A stretch of DNA of 64,000 bases, taken from Streptomyces sp. Z26 (GTDB lineage: Bacteria > Actinomycetota > Actinomycetes > Streptomycetales > Streptomycetaceae). Position numbers and translations under genes: made by a program. The stretch is from contig NZ_RCHV01000002.1 in assembly GCF_003665095.1 (NCBI RefSeq), positions 1,683,501 to 1,747,500 on the forward strand, read 5' to 3'. This document shows positions 57,301 to 64,000 of the stretch, in pieces (the first letter of the stretch is position 1; the number at the start of each line of letters is the position of its first letter). Under the pieces are notes generated by a model. It was not told where the DNA came from. It ran no database searches and saw only the letters and a program-made list of their open reading frames with translations.

Positions 57301-58497
57301 GCCGGAGGCGTCGTCGTCACCGTCCTCGTCGCTGTCCGCGCCGGAGTCGGCACCCTGCTGCGCGGCGCGGCCGCGGCCGCTCTCGCGGGCGTCGTCCTCG
57401 CCGTCCGCGCCGCGACGGCGACGGCGACGGCGGGCGGGCGCGGCCGGGGCGGCCTCCACCTCGTCCTGCTCGTCCTCGTCGTCCTCCAGCTCCGCCTCGG
57501 CGGCGGCGGCCGCGGCGGCGCTCTGCGCGGTCTGGAACGTCGGCTCCGTGAACACCGGCGCCTGGAACACCGCCATCGGCGGCAGGCTTCTGCCCCCGGA
57601 CCCCTTGCGGGCGGGCTCGCTCTTCTCGCCCTTGCCGGACTTCTCCGCCTTACCGGCCTTCTCGCCCCTGCGGGCGGACCCGGCGGGCGCCTCGGCGGCC
57701 TTGCCCGCGTCGGCGGCGGGCGCCTCGGGGGCGCTCTCCGCCGTCGCGGCGGCGGCCTCGGCCGGAGCGTCGGCGGTGGCCTTGCGGGACGCGCGGCGGC
57801 GCGTACGGCCCTTGGGCTCGGCGGCGTCGGCCTCGGCACCGTCGGAGGCCACGGCGGCGGGCTCGGGCGCGGCGGTCCCGGCGGAGTCCACCGTGGCGGG
57901 CTCGTCGGCGGGCGCGCTGGCGGCCGGGCTGGTCGCCTTGGCGGAGGCGCGGCGGCGCGTACGGGTCTTGGGTTCGGCGGGCGCGGCGTCCCCCGCGTCC
58001 CCGGCGGCGGGTGCGGGCGCGGTCTCGGCCACCGGCGCGGCGGCGGACGCGCGGCGGCGCGTACGGGTCGGGGCGGCCGTCTCGGCGGCCTGCTCGCCCG
58101 TGCTCCCCGCGTCCCCGGCGGCCTCGGCGGCGGGTGCGGGCGCGGGGGCCGTGGCGGCGGAGGTGGCGCGGCGGCGCGTACGGCGCGGGGGCGCGGCGTC
58201 CCCGGCGGAGGCGACGGGCTCGGCGGCCGCGACCGGGGCGGGCTCGGCGGACGCGGGCGCGGCGGCGGTCACGGTCGTCACGGCCGACTCGGGCGCCGCC
58301 GACGGCGGACCCGCGGGCCGGGACGCTGCGCGGCGGCGGCGCGGCGGCAGGGTGTCGCTGGGGCCGCCGGTGTCGGCGGGGCTCCCGGCGCCGGTAGTCT
58401 GTACGCCCTCCGGCGCGGCCGGGGACCCCGTGGAACGGGGCTCGTGCGTGTTCGTGTGCGTGCTGTCCGCGGCTGCGGACTCGCTGGACTCGGGCAT
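54376..58497 (-). CDS. rne: Ribonuclease E/G, very long form
   Basis: A 1373-residue endoribonuclease. The catalytic core occupies about residues 575-1000: an S1 domain (IGVLEDDVLVEHFVNKEQS), catalytic Asp segments MIVVDVNTGKF (~872) and IIVIDFIDM (~917), and the zinc link CVHC (~980). The N-terminal ~570 residues and C-terminal ~370 are low complexity: Ala/Glu-rich with about nine Arg clusters of the form RTRRRAS, and the last ~50 residues are a Lys/Ala histone-H1-like tail. Actinobacterial enzymes keep the core centred, unlike E. coli. Start ATG 58497. It would form the degradosome hub through its disordered arms (inference). Confidence 0.94.
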   Translation of the reverse strand: MPESSESAAADSTHTNTHEPRSTGSPAAPEGVQTTGAGSPADTGGPSDTLPPRRRRAASRPAGPPSAAPESAVTTVTAAAPASAEPAPVAAAEPVASAGDAAPPRRTRRRATSAATAPAPAPAAEAAGDAGSTGEQAAETAAPTRTRRRASAAAPVAETAPAPAAGDAGDAAPAEPKTRTRRRASAKATSPAASAPADEPATVDSAGTAAPEPAAVASDGAEADAAEPKGRTRRRASRKATADAPAEAAAATAESAPEAPAADAGKAAEAPAGSARRGEKAGKAEKSGKGEKSEPARKGSGGRSLPPMAVFQAPVFTEPTFQTAQSAAAAAAAEAELEDDEDEQDEVEAAPAAPARRRRRRRGADGEDDARESGRGRAAQQGADSGADSDEDGDDDASGADDSDASDEDGGDRPARRRRRGGRRRRRGDAADGADDGAEDQAADSGTDGADQGRGQGQGRDAEAGTDGDDADGDDADSGDSSGGSSSSSRRRRRRRRRSGDSDGAAQADGGDDPERTVVKIREPRKKKDSEPSDEVQSIKGSTRLEAKKQRRREGREQGRRRVPIITEAEFLARREAVERVMVVRQAGDRTQIGVLEDDVLVEHFVNKEQSTSYVGNVYLGKVQNVLPSMEAAFVDIGKGRNAVLYAGEVNFEALGLSHGPRRIETALKSGQSVLVQVTKDPMGHKGARLTSQVSLPGRYLVYVPEGSMTGISRKLPDTERSRLKQILKKVVPEDAGVIVRTAAEGASEDELRRDVERLQAQWEDIKRKAQKGNAPTLLYGEPDMTVRVVRDIFNEDFSKVIVSGAQAWETISSYVSHVAPDLVERLQQWTSDVDVFATYRIDEQLMKALDRKVWLPSGGSLVIDRTEAMIVVDVNTGKFTGQGGNLEETVTRNNLEAAEEIVRQLRLRDLGGIIVIDFIDMVLESNRDLVLRRLLESLGRDRTKHQVAEVTSLGLVQMTRKRVGQGLLESFSESCVHCNGRGVIVHMEHPQSWGTGNSGGAGGKKSKRKQKAAAAAQTASGGAESGADAGADGHEQHGDRDDHGTESAAEVAAEVAEPKALPAPEFVADEDLYSSVAEAEAAAGGRGGGRTRRRAGRQAGSPSGETAGTDAAEPQARTRRRASRKASAPAGAPKAADDAAVTVVPADGDGAAHANGSAPDGAANGAAAGPGADAGANGDGGTSGSANGSGSGNANGSGDAAEAAEPPARGRRRATRKATAPAGSPKATDEAAAIVVAPEEHAPVADPFGTSDGEPVASEPSVSAAPPARTRRRATRTVSAPAGSPASADGAAVTTVTAPEAGAGDGADAGDAADGADGDTKAAGRKSAAKATAKKTAAKKAPAKKAAAKATAKKAATKKTAAKKAETTPSDA

Positions 58498-58736
58498 GCG
58501 GGCGGTTCTCCCGTCACGCTCCCGGGCGCCGCGCCGGTTCCGGTCGCGATCCGCGCGCTGCGCGGGACCGCGCCCGGGGCGAGGGCGCCACACGGGAGCT
58601 GTTGTCTAGCTCGCCGGTTCCGGCCCTGGGGGCTCGGCTACGGCGAAAGTCTTCTGGTCGGTGCACGCCCGGCCGGACAGCGGCCCGGGTGGCTCCCTGG
58701 CGCGTGCGTCGGCGGCGGTGCGTTCGGCGGCGGCTC

Positions 58737-59510
58737 CTACGCGGTGACTGCCCCTGCTGATTCCGGGGCGACCCCACTCGGCGCCGTCGCAACGAGGGTT
58801 GCGTCGCGGTCGGGCCCGAACGGGTCGGTCACCGTGCCGGTCTCCTCATCGAGCGGCCCCTGCGCCAGCCTGGTCACCGCTGCGGGGACCGGCGGCGCCA
58901 GGTCGGCCGTAGCTCGGAGGCCGGACAGGACGTCGTCAGGTCGTACGGCAGGTGTCAGGTGCCGTACCACCAGGCGCAGTATCGCACAGGCTCCCGTCGG
59001 CGTCCTATCGTCAGGCTCCCGTACGGCCTCCAGCGACGCGACCGCGCCGCGCGCGTCGAAGGTGCGCATGCCCTTCTTCGTCTGCCGCTGGACCTCGACG
59101 GACTCCGCCGCGAGGAAGACGCCGACGGCCGTCTCCGCGGCCTCCGGCGTCACGCCGTCCAGCCGCAGCTCCCAGGCGGACGCCTGGAGCCGTTCGACGA
59201 AGTCGGACGTACGGGCCTCGACGGCGTCCACGAGGTCGAGCCCCGTGGGCATGCACGCGTCGAGTACGGCGCGGAGCCGCTCGGGGTCGCGGCGCTCGGC
59301 GAGGGCGATCTCCAGGTACTCGGCCTCGCTGCCCGTACCGGTGGGGGCGGCGTTCGCGTACGAGACCTTGGGATGCGGGGTGAACCCCGCCGAGTACGCC
59401 ATGGGCACCGCGGCCCGGCGCAGCGCCCTCTCGAAGGCGCGCTGGAAGTCACGATGGCTGGTGAACCGGAGGCGGCCACGCTTGGTGTAGCGCAGTCGGA
59501 TGCGCTGCAC
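58737..59510 (-). CDS. DUF2344 / TIGR03936 radical-SAM-associated protein
   Basis: A 257-residue protein starting VQRIRLRYTKRGRLRFTSHR, with the family signature AGFTPHPKVSYANAAPTGTGSEAEYLE. It is the usual companion of the TIGR03960 radical SAM protein encoded at 62425-64000; elsewhere the two are adjacent or fused. The canonical GTG at 59510 lacks a Shine-Dalgarno, whereas a CTG 14 codons upstream (59552) has AGGAG at ideal spacing and gives a basic N-terminus MGKRQPEG. The true protein may therefore be 271 residues. It lies 239 bp upstream of rne on the same strand; in 58498-58736 I see no other gene. Confidence 0.9.
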   Translation of the reverse strand: MQRIRLRYTKRGRLRFTSHRDFQRAFERALRRAAVPMAYSAGFTPHPKVSYANAAPTGTGSEAEYLEIALAERRDPERLRAVLDACMPTGLDLVDAVEARTSDFVERLQASAWELRLDGVTPEAAETAVGVFLAAESVEVQRQTKKGMRTFDARGAVASLEAVREPDDRTPTGACAILRLVVRHLTPAVRPDDVLSGLRATADLAPPVPAAVTRLAQGPLDEETGTVTDPFGPDRDATLVATAPSGVAPESAGAVTA

Positions 59511-59827
59511 CGCTGGTGCGGGCGGCGGGCCTTCGGGCTGTCGCTTGCCCAGTGGTTCTCTCCTTGGTGCCTGGTCCCGGGGACGGCCCTGGTGAGCGGG
59601 TGGCCGCCCCTCGGCTACGGGTTCCGTCGAAGGGGTCGGAGGCCCGCACCCCGCCCCACGGCGCCGGAGCGCTCCGGTGGTGCGTTGTGCGGATCATCCT
59701 CCCGCCAAGGGTACGCCGCGCCACCGCGCGAGGGGACGCCGCCGCTCCCCGGCCCGCGCGCGTACCCGTGTCGCCAGGCGGGGGCAGGATCTCGGGCGGG
59801 GACCTCGGAGTGGCCTCGCGGGCGGGG
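59511..59827. other. Intergenic region between ANTAR gene and DUF2344 gene
   Basis: These 317 bp hold the probable extended N-terminus of the DUF2344 protein (59511-59552). They also hold a 14-bp perfect palindrome, CCGGAGCGCTCCGG, at 59664-59677. I see no further gene. Confidence 0.45.
59553..59565 (-). promoter_or_regulatory. Ribosome-binding site pointing to a CTG start
   Basis: On the minus strand AAGGAGAG lies so that AGGAG (59564-59560) is 7 bases from CTG at 59552-59550. That codon is in frame with the DUF2344 gene and has no intervening stop. Confidence 0.55.
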
Positions 59828-60517
59828 TCAGGGCAGTTCGCCGTGCTGACAGAGCTGGCGGGCGACGTCGCGGAGCTTGACGTTTTTCTCCTGCGAGTAG
59901 CGACGCAGCACGTCGAACGCCTGATCCTCGTCCAGGCGTCGGCTGCTCATCAGAATGCCCATGGCCTCACCGATGATGTGGCGCGTGGCCAAGGCGTTCT
60001 CCATCTGCGAGTGGGTGCGCGCGCCGGAGAAGGCGACGGCGGCGTGGGAGGCGAGCAGCCATCCCGCCATCTCGCTGTCCTCGGTGAACGCCCCGGGCTT
60101 GTGCGAGTAGAGGTTGAGCGCGCCGAGTTCCTCCTCGTCGGTGAAGAGCAGGAAGCCCATCATGCTGCCCACGCCCAACTCGCCGGCCAGTGGCGCGTAC
60201 TCGGGCCAGCGCTGCTCAGCGGCGGTCAGGTCGGCTATGCGGTAGACCCGTTCACGGTCCGCGAGGCGGGCGGCGTCGAAGCACGGCCCCTGTCCGAGCC
60301 GCTCCTGCAGTTCGTGGCTTCCGAGAACCAGTCGGCTGGTGGGGGCGAGCGTCTCCACCTTCCCGTCGTGCAGGACGAGGATGCCGGCCGCGTCGCAGCC
60401 CTCGACCAGTTCGGTGGCCGAGGCGGTGATCCGCCCCAACGTGGCGTCCACCGAGTCCTGCTTCAGCAGGTCCCGCGCCATCGTCGCCATCTCCTGCGCG
60501 AAGCGTCTCCAGTCCAT
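59828..60517 (-). CDS. GAF-ANTAR transcription antitermination regulator
   Basis: A 229-residue protein. A GAF domain (residues ~25-160: AAGILVLHDGKVETLAPTS, LGALNLYSHKPGAF) is followed by a C-terminal ANTAR RNA-binding domain (ALATRHIIGEAMGILMSSRR, EDQAFDVLRRYSQEKNVKLRDVARQL). ANTAR proteins bind paired hairpins in nascent RNA to prevent termination. Start ATG 60517 has GGAGG five bases upstream. It is transcribed with the monooxygenase upstream or from its own promoter; the target RNA is unknown. Confidence 0.92.
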   Translation of the reverse strand: MDWRRFAQEMATMARDLLKQDSVDATLGRITASATELVEGCDAAGILVLHDGKVETLAPTSRLVLGSHELQERLGQGPCFDAARLADRERVYRIADLTAAEQRWPEYAPLAGELGVGSMMGFLLFTDEEELGALNLYSHKPGAFTEDSEMAGWLLASHAAVAFSGARTHSQMENALATRHIIGEAMGILMSSRRLDEDQAFDVLRRYSQEKNVKLRDVARQLCQHGELP

Positions 60518-60623
60518 ACCGTCCTCCACGGCACCATGCGAACAACCTGACCGGATTGCCGTTCCCGGTTCCCGGATGGTCATGCACCGATGTCGCGCAG
60601 ACCGCAGAGGGCGAGGACCGCTG

Positions 60624-61850
60624 TCACCGACCCGCGCCAGCTCCACCCGGGTCGGGCGGGAGAGGGCGGCGCGAACACGGCGAAGGACCGGTCGGCGCGG
60701 GTCCCGTCCACCGAGGCGCGGCCTCGCGAGAGGCGGTCCGGTTCGTACGACCGACCGCGCGGCCCACCGTGTTGCGCACCGCGAGGCCCGGCCGGGTGCG
60801 GGGCACCATGAGCCGGGAGAGCGGCCCGACGCGTCGCTGCCGCGGGCCCACCTCACGGCGGAGACGGGACTCGTAGGCGGCGAAGGCGCGGGCGTGGTCA
60901 CCGGGCCGGGCGGCGAGCTCCTCCGCGAGGGCGTACGCGCCCGCCATCGCCATGCTGGACCCGTCGCCCAGCAGGGCCGTCGCCGCCGCCGCGTCCCCGA
61001 GCAGTACGACCCGCCCGAGGGACCACGAAGGCACCCGGACCGTGGTCAGGGGGTCGAGGAACGGAGCCGGGTGGTCGAGGTACGCCGTCACGAACTCGGG
61101 GGCCCGCCACCGCACGTCGGCGTAGGCGTCGGCCACGGTCTGCTTGTGCAGGCCGACGTTCTTGCGGTCGTGGGGCGCCGACCGTGCGGCCCGGAAGGTG
61201 AAGATCGCGAGCGGGGTGGTCCGCGAGGGGTGGAGGACCAGCATCCGGTTCGGCACGGTCAGCATCGTCATCTCGGTCGGGTCCTCGACGGCGTCCGGCC
61301 CCAGCGGGACGGTCGCGCCGTACAGGCCCAGGTCGCCCGCGAAGAGCCGCTCGGGGCCGAAGACCAGGCGTCGTACGGTGGAGTGCGCCCCGTCGGCACC
61401 GACCACCAGGTCGAAACGCCGTGGCGCGGACCGCCGGAAGGTGACGTCCACGCCGCCTTCGTCCTGGTCGAGAGCGGTGACCGTGTCGTCGAACAGGAAC
61501 TCGGCCTCGGCCTGCGCCGACCGGTGGAGCACCTCGGACAGGTCGGCTCGGGTCACCTCGACCGTCGACGCCCCGTCCGAGGTGAGCGGGAGTCGCAGGA
61601 CTCGCCTGCCGCCGGGGTCGAGCAGCGTCAGCGACCGGGCACGGGTGGCGAGTTCGCGGAGCCGCGGGAGGATGCCCATGCCCTCGGCGGCCGGGATCGC
61701 GGGCCCCTTGACGACGACGGCGCTGCCACCGGAGCGCAGCTGCCGGGCGTGTTCGACGACCGTCGGCCGGTAGCCGTTCCGGGAGAGCCAGTACGCGAGC
61801 GCGGGCCCCGCGATTCCGGCTCCGACTATCAGCACCTCGGGCTTCTTCAT
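60624..61850 (-). CDS. FAD-dependent monooxygenase
   Basis: A 408-residue group A flavoprotein hydroxylase. The N-terminal FAD motif is VLIVGAGIAGPALAYWL, the DG motif is VVGADGAHSTVRRL, and the GD motif is GRVVLLGDAAAATALLGDGSSMAM. Such enzymes hydroxylate aromatic or antibiotic substrates, including rifampicin and tetracycline types. Start ATG 61850. The last ~40 residues are Arg/Pro-rich and not conserved-looking. It is divergent from a winged-helix regulator across paired operators, so is probably repressed and induced by a small molecule (inference). Confidence 0.92.
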   Translation of the reverse strand: MKKPEVLIVGAGIAGPALAYWLSRNGYRPTVVEHARQLRSGGSAVVVKGPAIPAAEGMGILPRLRELATRARSLTLLDPGGRRVLRLPLTSDGASTVEVTRADLSEVLHRSAQAEAEFLFDDTVTALDQDEGGVDVTFRRSAPRRFDLVVGADGAHSTVRRLVFGPERLFAGDLGLYGATVPLGPDAVEDPTEMTMLTVPNRMLVLHPSRTTPLAIFTFRAARSAPHDRKNVGLHKQTVADAYADVRWRAPEFVTAYLDHPAPFLDPLTTVRVPSWSLGRVVLLGDAAAATALLGDGSSMAMAGAYALAEELAARPGDHARAFAAYESRLRREVGPRQRRVGPLSRLMVPRTRPGLAVRNTVGRAVGRTNRTASREAAPRWTGPAPTGPSPCSRRPLPPDPGGAGAGR

Positions 61851-61916
61851 GACGATGACCTCTCGGGGTGTCGTTGACCAGGTCCCCGGCGGGCACGGGG
61901 CGGCACCGTCGAGATC

Positions 61917-61938
61917 AGGTACGATCAATTTCGTACCT
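61917..61938. promoter_or_regulatory. Operator 1 of the regulator/monooxygenase pair
   Basis: AGGTACGA (61917-61924), 6-bp spacer, TCGTACCT (61931-61938): a perfect dyad in the divergent intergenic region. Confidence 0.75.
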
Positions 61939-61950
61939 CAGTGGAGCACA

Positions 61951-61984
61951 CCCTTCAGGTACGATGCAAGTCATACCTGAAGGG
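61951..61984. promoter_or_regulatory. Operator 2 of the regulator/monooxygenase pair
   Basis: The same AGGTACGA half-site with a 6-bp spacer and TCATACCT. It extends to 14-bp arms (61951-61964 and 61971-61984) with one mismatch. Its centre is 40 bp from that of operator 1, and it abuts the regulator start region. Confidence 0.75.
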
Positions 61985-61992
61985 GGTGCCGC

Positions 61993-62337
61993 GTGACCGG
62001 GAGGAACCTGGTCGGCCCGGAGGCCGACGCGCTCGATCTGGGTGCGGTGTTCCGCGCCCTCGCCGACGAGCACCGTCGTTCGGTGATGACGGAGTTGGCC
62101 GCCGACCACGGCGACGCCGAACGGGGCTGCAACTCGTTCGCTCTGCCGATCTCGAAGCAGACCCAGACCCACCACTTCCGGGTCCTGCGCGAGGCGGGTC
62201 TCATCGACGAGATCGACTACGGCAACCGCAAGGGCATCCGACTACGGCGCGCGGACATCGAGAGGAGATTCCCCGGGCTGCTCACGCTCCTGGACGCGGA
62301 GTCCCCCGGCGGGCACTCGTCCTCGCCGCCCGGTTGA
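61993..62337 (+). CDS. ArsR-like winged-helix transcriptional regulator
   Basis: A 114-residue winged-helix protein: AVFRALADEHRRSVMTELA (N-terminal helices), recognition region SKQTQTHHFRVLREAGLI, wing EIDYGNRKGIRLRRADI. No Cys-pair metal site typical of ArsR metal sensors is present, so it likely senses an organic ligand. GTG 61993 follows an AAGGGGG stretch. It is autoregulated through the flanking operators (inference). Confidence 0.9.
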   Translation: MTGRNLVGPEADALDLGAVFRALADEHRRSVMTELAADHGDAERGCNSFALPISKQTQTHHFRVLREAGLIDEIDYGNRKGIRLRRADIERRFPGLLTLLDAESPGGHSSSPPG

Positions 62338-62360
62338 GCGCACCGGAATGAGTCGCCCCC

Positions 62361-62411
62361 GAACGACGACCGCCCCCGAACTTCGCGGAAGTTCGGGGGC
62401 GGTCGTCGTTC
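62361..62411. terminator. 24-bp perfect bidirectional terminator hairpin
   Basis: Arms 62361-62384 and 62388-62411 are exact reverse complements around a 3-nt GCG loop, lying in the 87-bp gap between convergent genes. Confidence 0.9.
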
Positions 62412-62424
62412 CCGCTGGGACAGG

Positions 62425-64000
62425 TCACGAACCGTTCTTGACCGTCAACGGCAGCAGCTTCTTGCCCGTCGGGCCGATCTGGATGTCGAGGTCGAGCTGC
62501 GGGCAGACGCCGCAGTCGAAGCACGGCGTCCAGCGGCAGTCCTCGACCTCGACCTCCTCCAGGGCGTCCTGCCAGTCCTCCCAGAGCCAGTCCTTGTCGA
62601 GGCCCGAGTCCAGGTGGTCCCAGGGCAGGACCTCCTCGTACGTGCGCTCCCGCGTCGTGTACCAGTCGACGTCCACGCCCTGCGGCGGCAGCGCCTTCGC
62701 GGCGGACTCCATCCACAGGTCGTAGCTGAAGTACTCGCGCCAGCCGTCGAAGCGGCCCCCGCGCTCGTACACCTCGCGGATCACCGCGCCCACGCGGCGG
62801 TCGCCGCGGGAGAGGAGGCCCTCGACGATGCCGGGCTTGCCGTCGTGGTAGCGGAAGCCGATGGAGCGGCCGTACTTCTTGTCGCCGCGGATCGCGTCCC
62901 GCAGCTTGCCGAGGCGCGCGTCGGTGTCCTCCACGGACAGTTGCGGCGCCCACTGGAACGGGGTGTGCGGCTTGGGTACGAAGCCGCCGATGGAGACGGT
63001 GCAGCGGATGTCGTTCGAACGGGACACCTCGCGGCCCTTGGCGATGACGCGGGTCGCCATGTCGGCGATCTGGAGGACGTCCTCGTCGGTCTCGGTGGGC
63101 AGGCCGCACATGAAGTACAGCTTCACCTGCCGCCAGCCGTTGCCGTACGCGGTGGCGACGGTGCGGATCAGGTCCTCCTCCGAGACCATCTTGTTGATGA
63201 CCTTGCGGATGCGTTCGCTGCCGCCCTCGGGCGCGAAGGTGAGGCCGGAGCGGCGGCCGTTGCGGGTCAGCTCGTTGGCGAGGTCGATGTTGAAGGCGTC
63301 GACGCGGGTGGAGGGGAGGGACAGGCCGATCTTGTCCTCCTCGTACCGGTCCGCGAGCCCCTTCGCGACGTCCGCGATCTCCGAGTGGTCGGCGGAGGAG
63401 AGCGACAGCAGGCCGACCTCCTCGAAGCCCGTGCTCTTCAGGCCCTTCTCGACCATGTCACCGATACCGGTGATGCTGCGCTCCCGCACCGGCCGGGTGA
63501 TCATGCCCGCCTGGCAGAAGCGGCAGCCGCGCGTGCAGCCGCGGAAGATCTCCACGGACATCCGCTCGTGCACGGTCTCCGCGAGCGGCACCAGCGGCTG
63601 CTTCGGGTACGGCCACTCGTCGAGGTCCATGACGGTGTGCTTGGAGACGCGCCACGGGACACCCGAACGGTTGGGCACGACGCGGGAGATGCGGGAGTCC
63701 GGCAGGTACTCGACGTCGTAGAAGCGGGGCACGTACACCATCCCCGTACGCGCCAGGCGCAGCAGCAGCTCGTCGCGGCCACCGGGGCGGTCCTCCGCCT
63801 TCCACGCGCGGATGATCTCGGTGACCTCCAGTACGGCCTGCTCGCCGTCACCGACGATCGCGCAGTCGATGAAGTCCGCGACGGGCTCCGGGTTGAACGC
63901 CGCGTGCCCGCCCGCGATCACCAGCGGGTGGTCCTCCGTACGGTCGCGGGACTCCAGCGGGACGCCGGACAGTTCCAGCGCGGTGAGGAGGTTGGTGTAG
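62425..64000 (-). CDS. TIGR03960-family radical SAM protein (5' end beyond window)
   Basis: At least 525 residues of a B12-domain-type radical SAM protein. The iron-sulfur motif is RGCTRGCRFCQAG (CxxxCxxC). The SAM domain continues with LTFAPEGGSERIRKVINK and LYFMCGLPTETDEDVL, and the C-terminal part has Cys-rich PCFDCGVCPQLDL. The frame stays open to the window edge (YTNLLTALELSGVPLESR), so the N-terminal cobalamin-binding-like part is cut off. It normally works with the DUF2344 protein, encoded here 3 kb away at 58737. The pathway is unknown. Confidence 0.93.
   Translation of the reverse strand, partial: YTNLLTALELSGVPLESRDRTEDHPLVIAGGHAAFNPEPVADFIDCAIVGDGEQAVLEVTEIIRAWKAEDRPGGRDELLLRLARTGMVYVPRFYDVEYLPDSRISRVVPNRSGVPWRVSKHTVMDLDEWPYPKQPLVPLAETVHERMSVEIFRGCTRGCRFCQAGMITRPVRERSITGIGDMVEKGLKSTGFEEVGLLSLSSADHSEIADVAKGLADRYEEDKIGLSLPSTRVDAFNIDLANELTRNGRRSGLTFAPEGGSERIRKVINKMVSEEDLIRTVATAYGNGWRQVKLYFMCGLPTETDEDVLQIADMATRVIAKGREVSRSNDIRCTVSIGGFVPKPHTPFQWAPQLSVEDTDARLGKLRDAIRGDKKYGRSIGFRYHDGKPGIVEGLLSRGDRRVGAVIREVYERGGRFDGWREYFSYDLWMESAAKALPPQGVDVDWYTTRERTYEEVLPWDHLDSGLDKDWLWEDWQDALEEVEVEDCRWTPCFDCGVCPQLDLDIQIGPTGKKLLPLTVKNGS

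Noticed and set aside
54313..59490. A 1725-residue open frame on the + strand
   Set aside because: It is antisense to RNase E and the DUF2344 gene, has low-complexity Arg/Gly/Ala composition and no recognisable domain; this is the usual GC-driven mirror frame.

Overview
The window is very GC-rich (my impression is above 70%), with GTG starts, many 4-base stop/start overlaps and few AT-rich patches. Gene content and order (hemW, fadD, lepA, rpsT, holA, comEC-comEA, degV, leuS, rsfS, LCP gene, nadD, proA, proB, obg, rpmA, rplU, rne) are those of a Streptomyces or close relative chromosome core. I saw no prophage, transposase, CRISPR array or rRNA, and noticed no in-frame TTA (bldA-type) codon, though that scan was by eye.

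Left third (1-21.8 kb). A truncated metallo-beta-lactamase-fold gene, a DUF3097 gene and a Uma2-type nuclease gene lead into core housekeeping genes: HemW, a long-chain acyl-CoA ligase, LepA, ribosomal protein S20, DNA polymerase III delta, a membrane-tethered phosphate-binding-like protein, the ComEC/ComEA DNA-uptake pair, a DegV lipid-binding protein and leucyl-tRNA synthetase. The leuS leader holds a 12-codon peptide gene with three consecutive Leu codons, a long hairpin and an intrinsic terminator, which is a textbook layout for ribosome-mediated attenuation.

Middle (21.7-34.8 kb). Two identical tRNA-Ala(GGC) genes flank a small Cys-pair protein gene and what looks like a frameshifted 38-residue zinc ribbon. 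Then comes a nadD / LCP / rsfS / phosphatase operon, an M48 protease, two membrane proteins that share an N-terminal motif, and proB...proA separated by a Clp-N-domain gene and an unknown gene.

Accessory-looking block (34.8-50.7 kb), between proB and obg. Three cell-surface polymer genes come first: a CDP-glycerol phosphotransferase-like membrane protein, a membrane acyltransferase, and a family-2 glycosyltransferase fused to a degenerate receiver and a degenerate GGDEF domain. Next are two small-enzyme genes. An ABC exporter with a GOLPH3-like protein then diverges from a small membrane protein plus DesK/NarL-type two-component pair, across an intergenic region with three TGACGT-type sites. 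An AhpD-like gene and a cytochrome P450-ferredoxin pair with a palindromic operator candidate close the block.

Right end (50.7-64 kb). A PrmC-related methyltransferase, Obg, L27, L21 and a 1373-residue RNase E/G are followed by a DUF2344 gene. Its usual radical-SAM partner lies at the window edge. Between the two sits a GAF-ANTAR regulator and a divergent FAD monooxygenase/winged-helix regulator pair with two matching operators, which looks like a later insertion.
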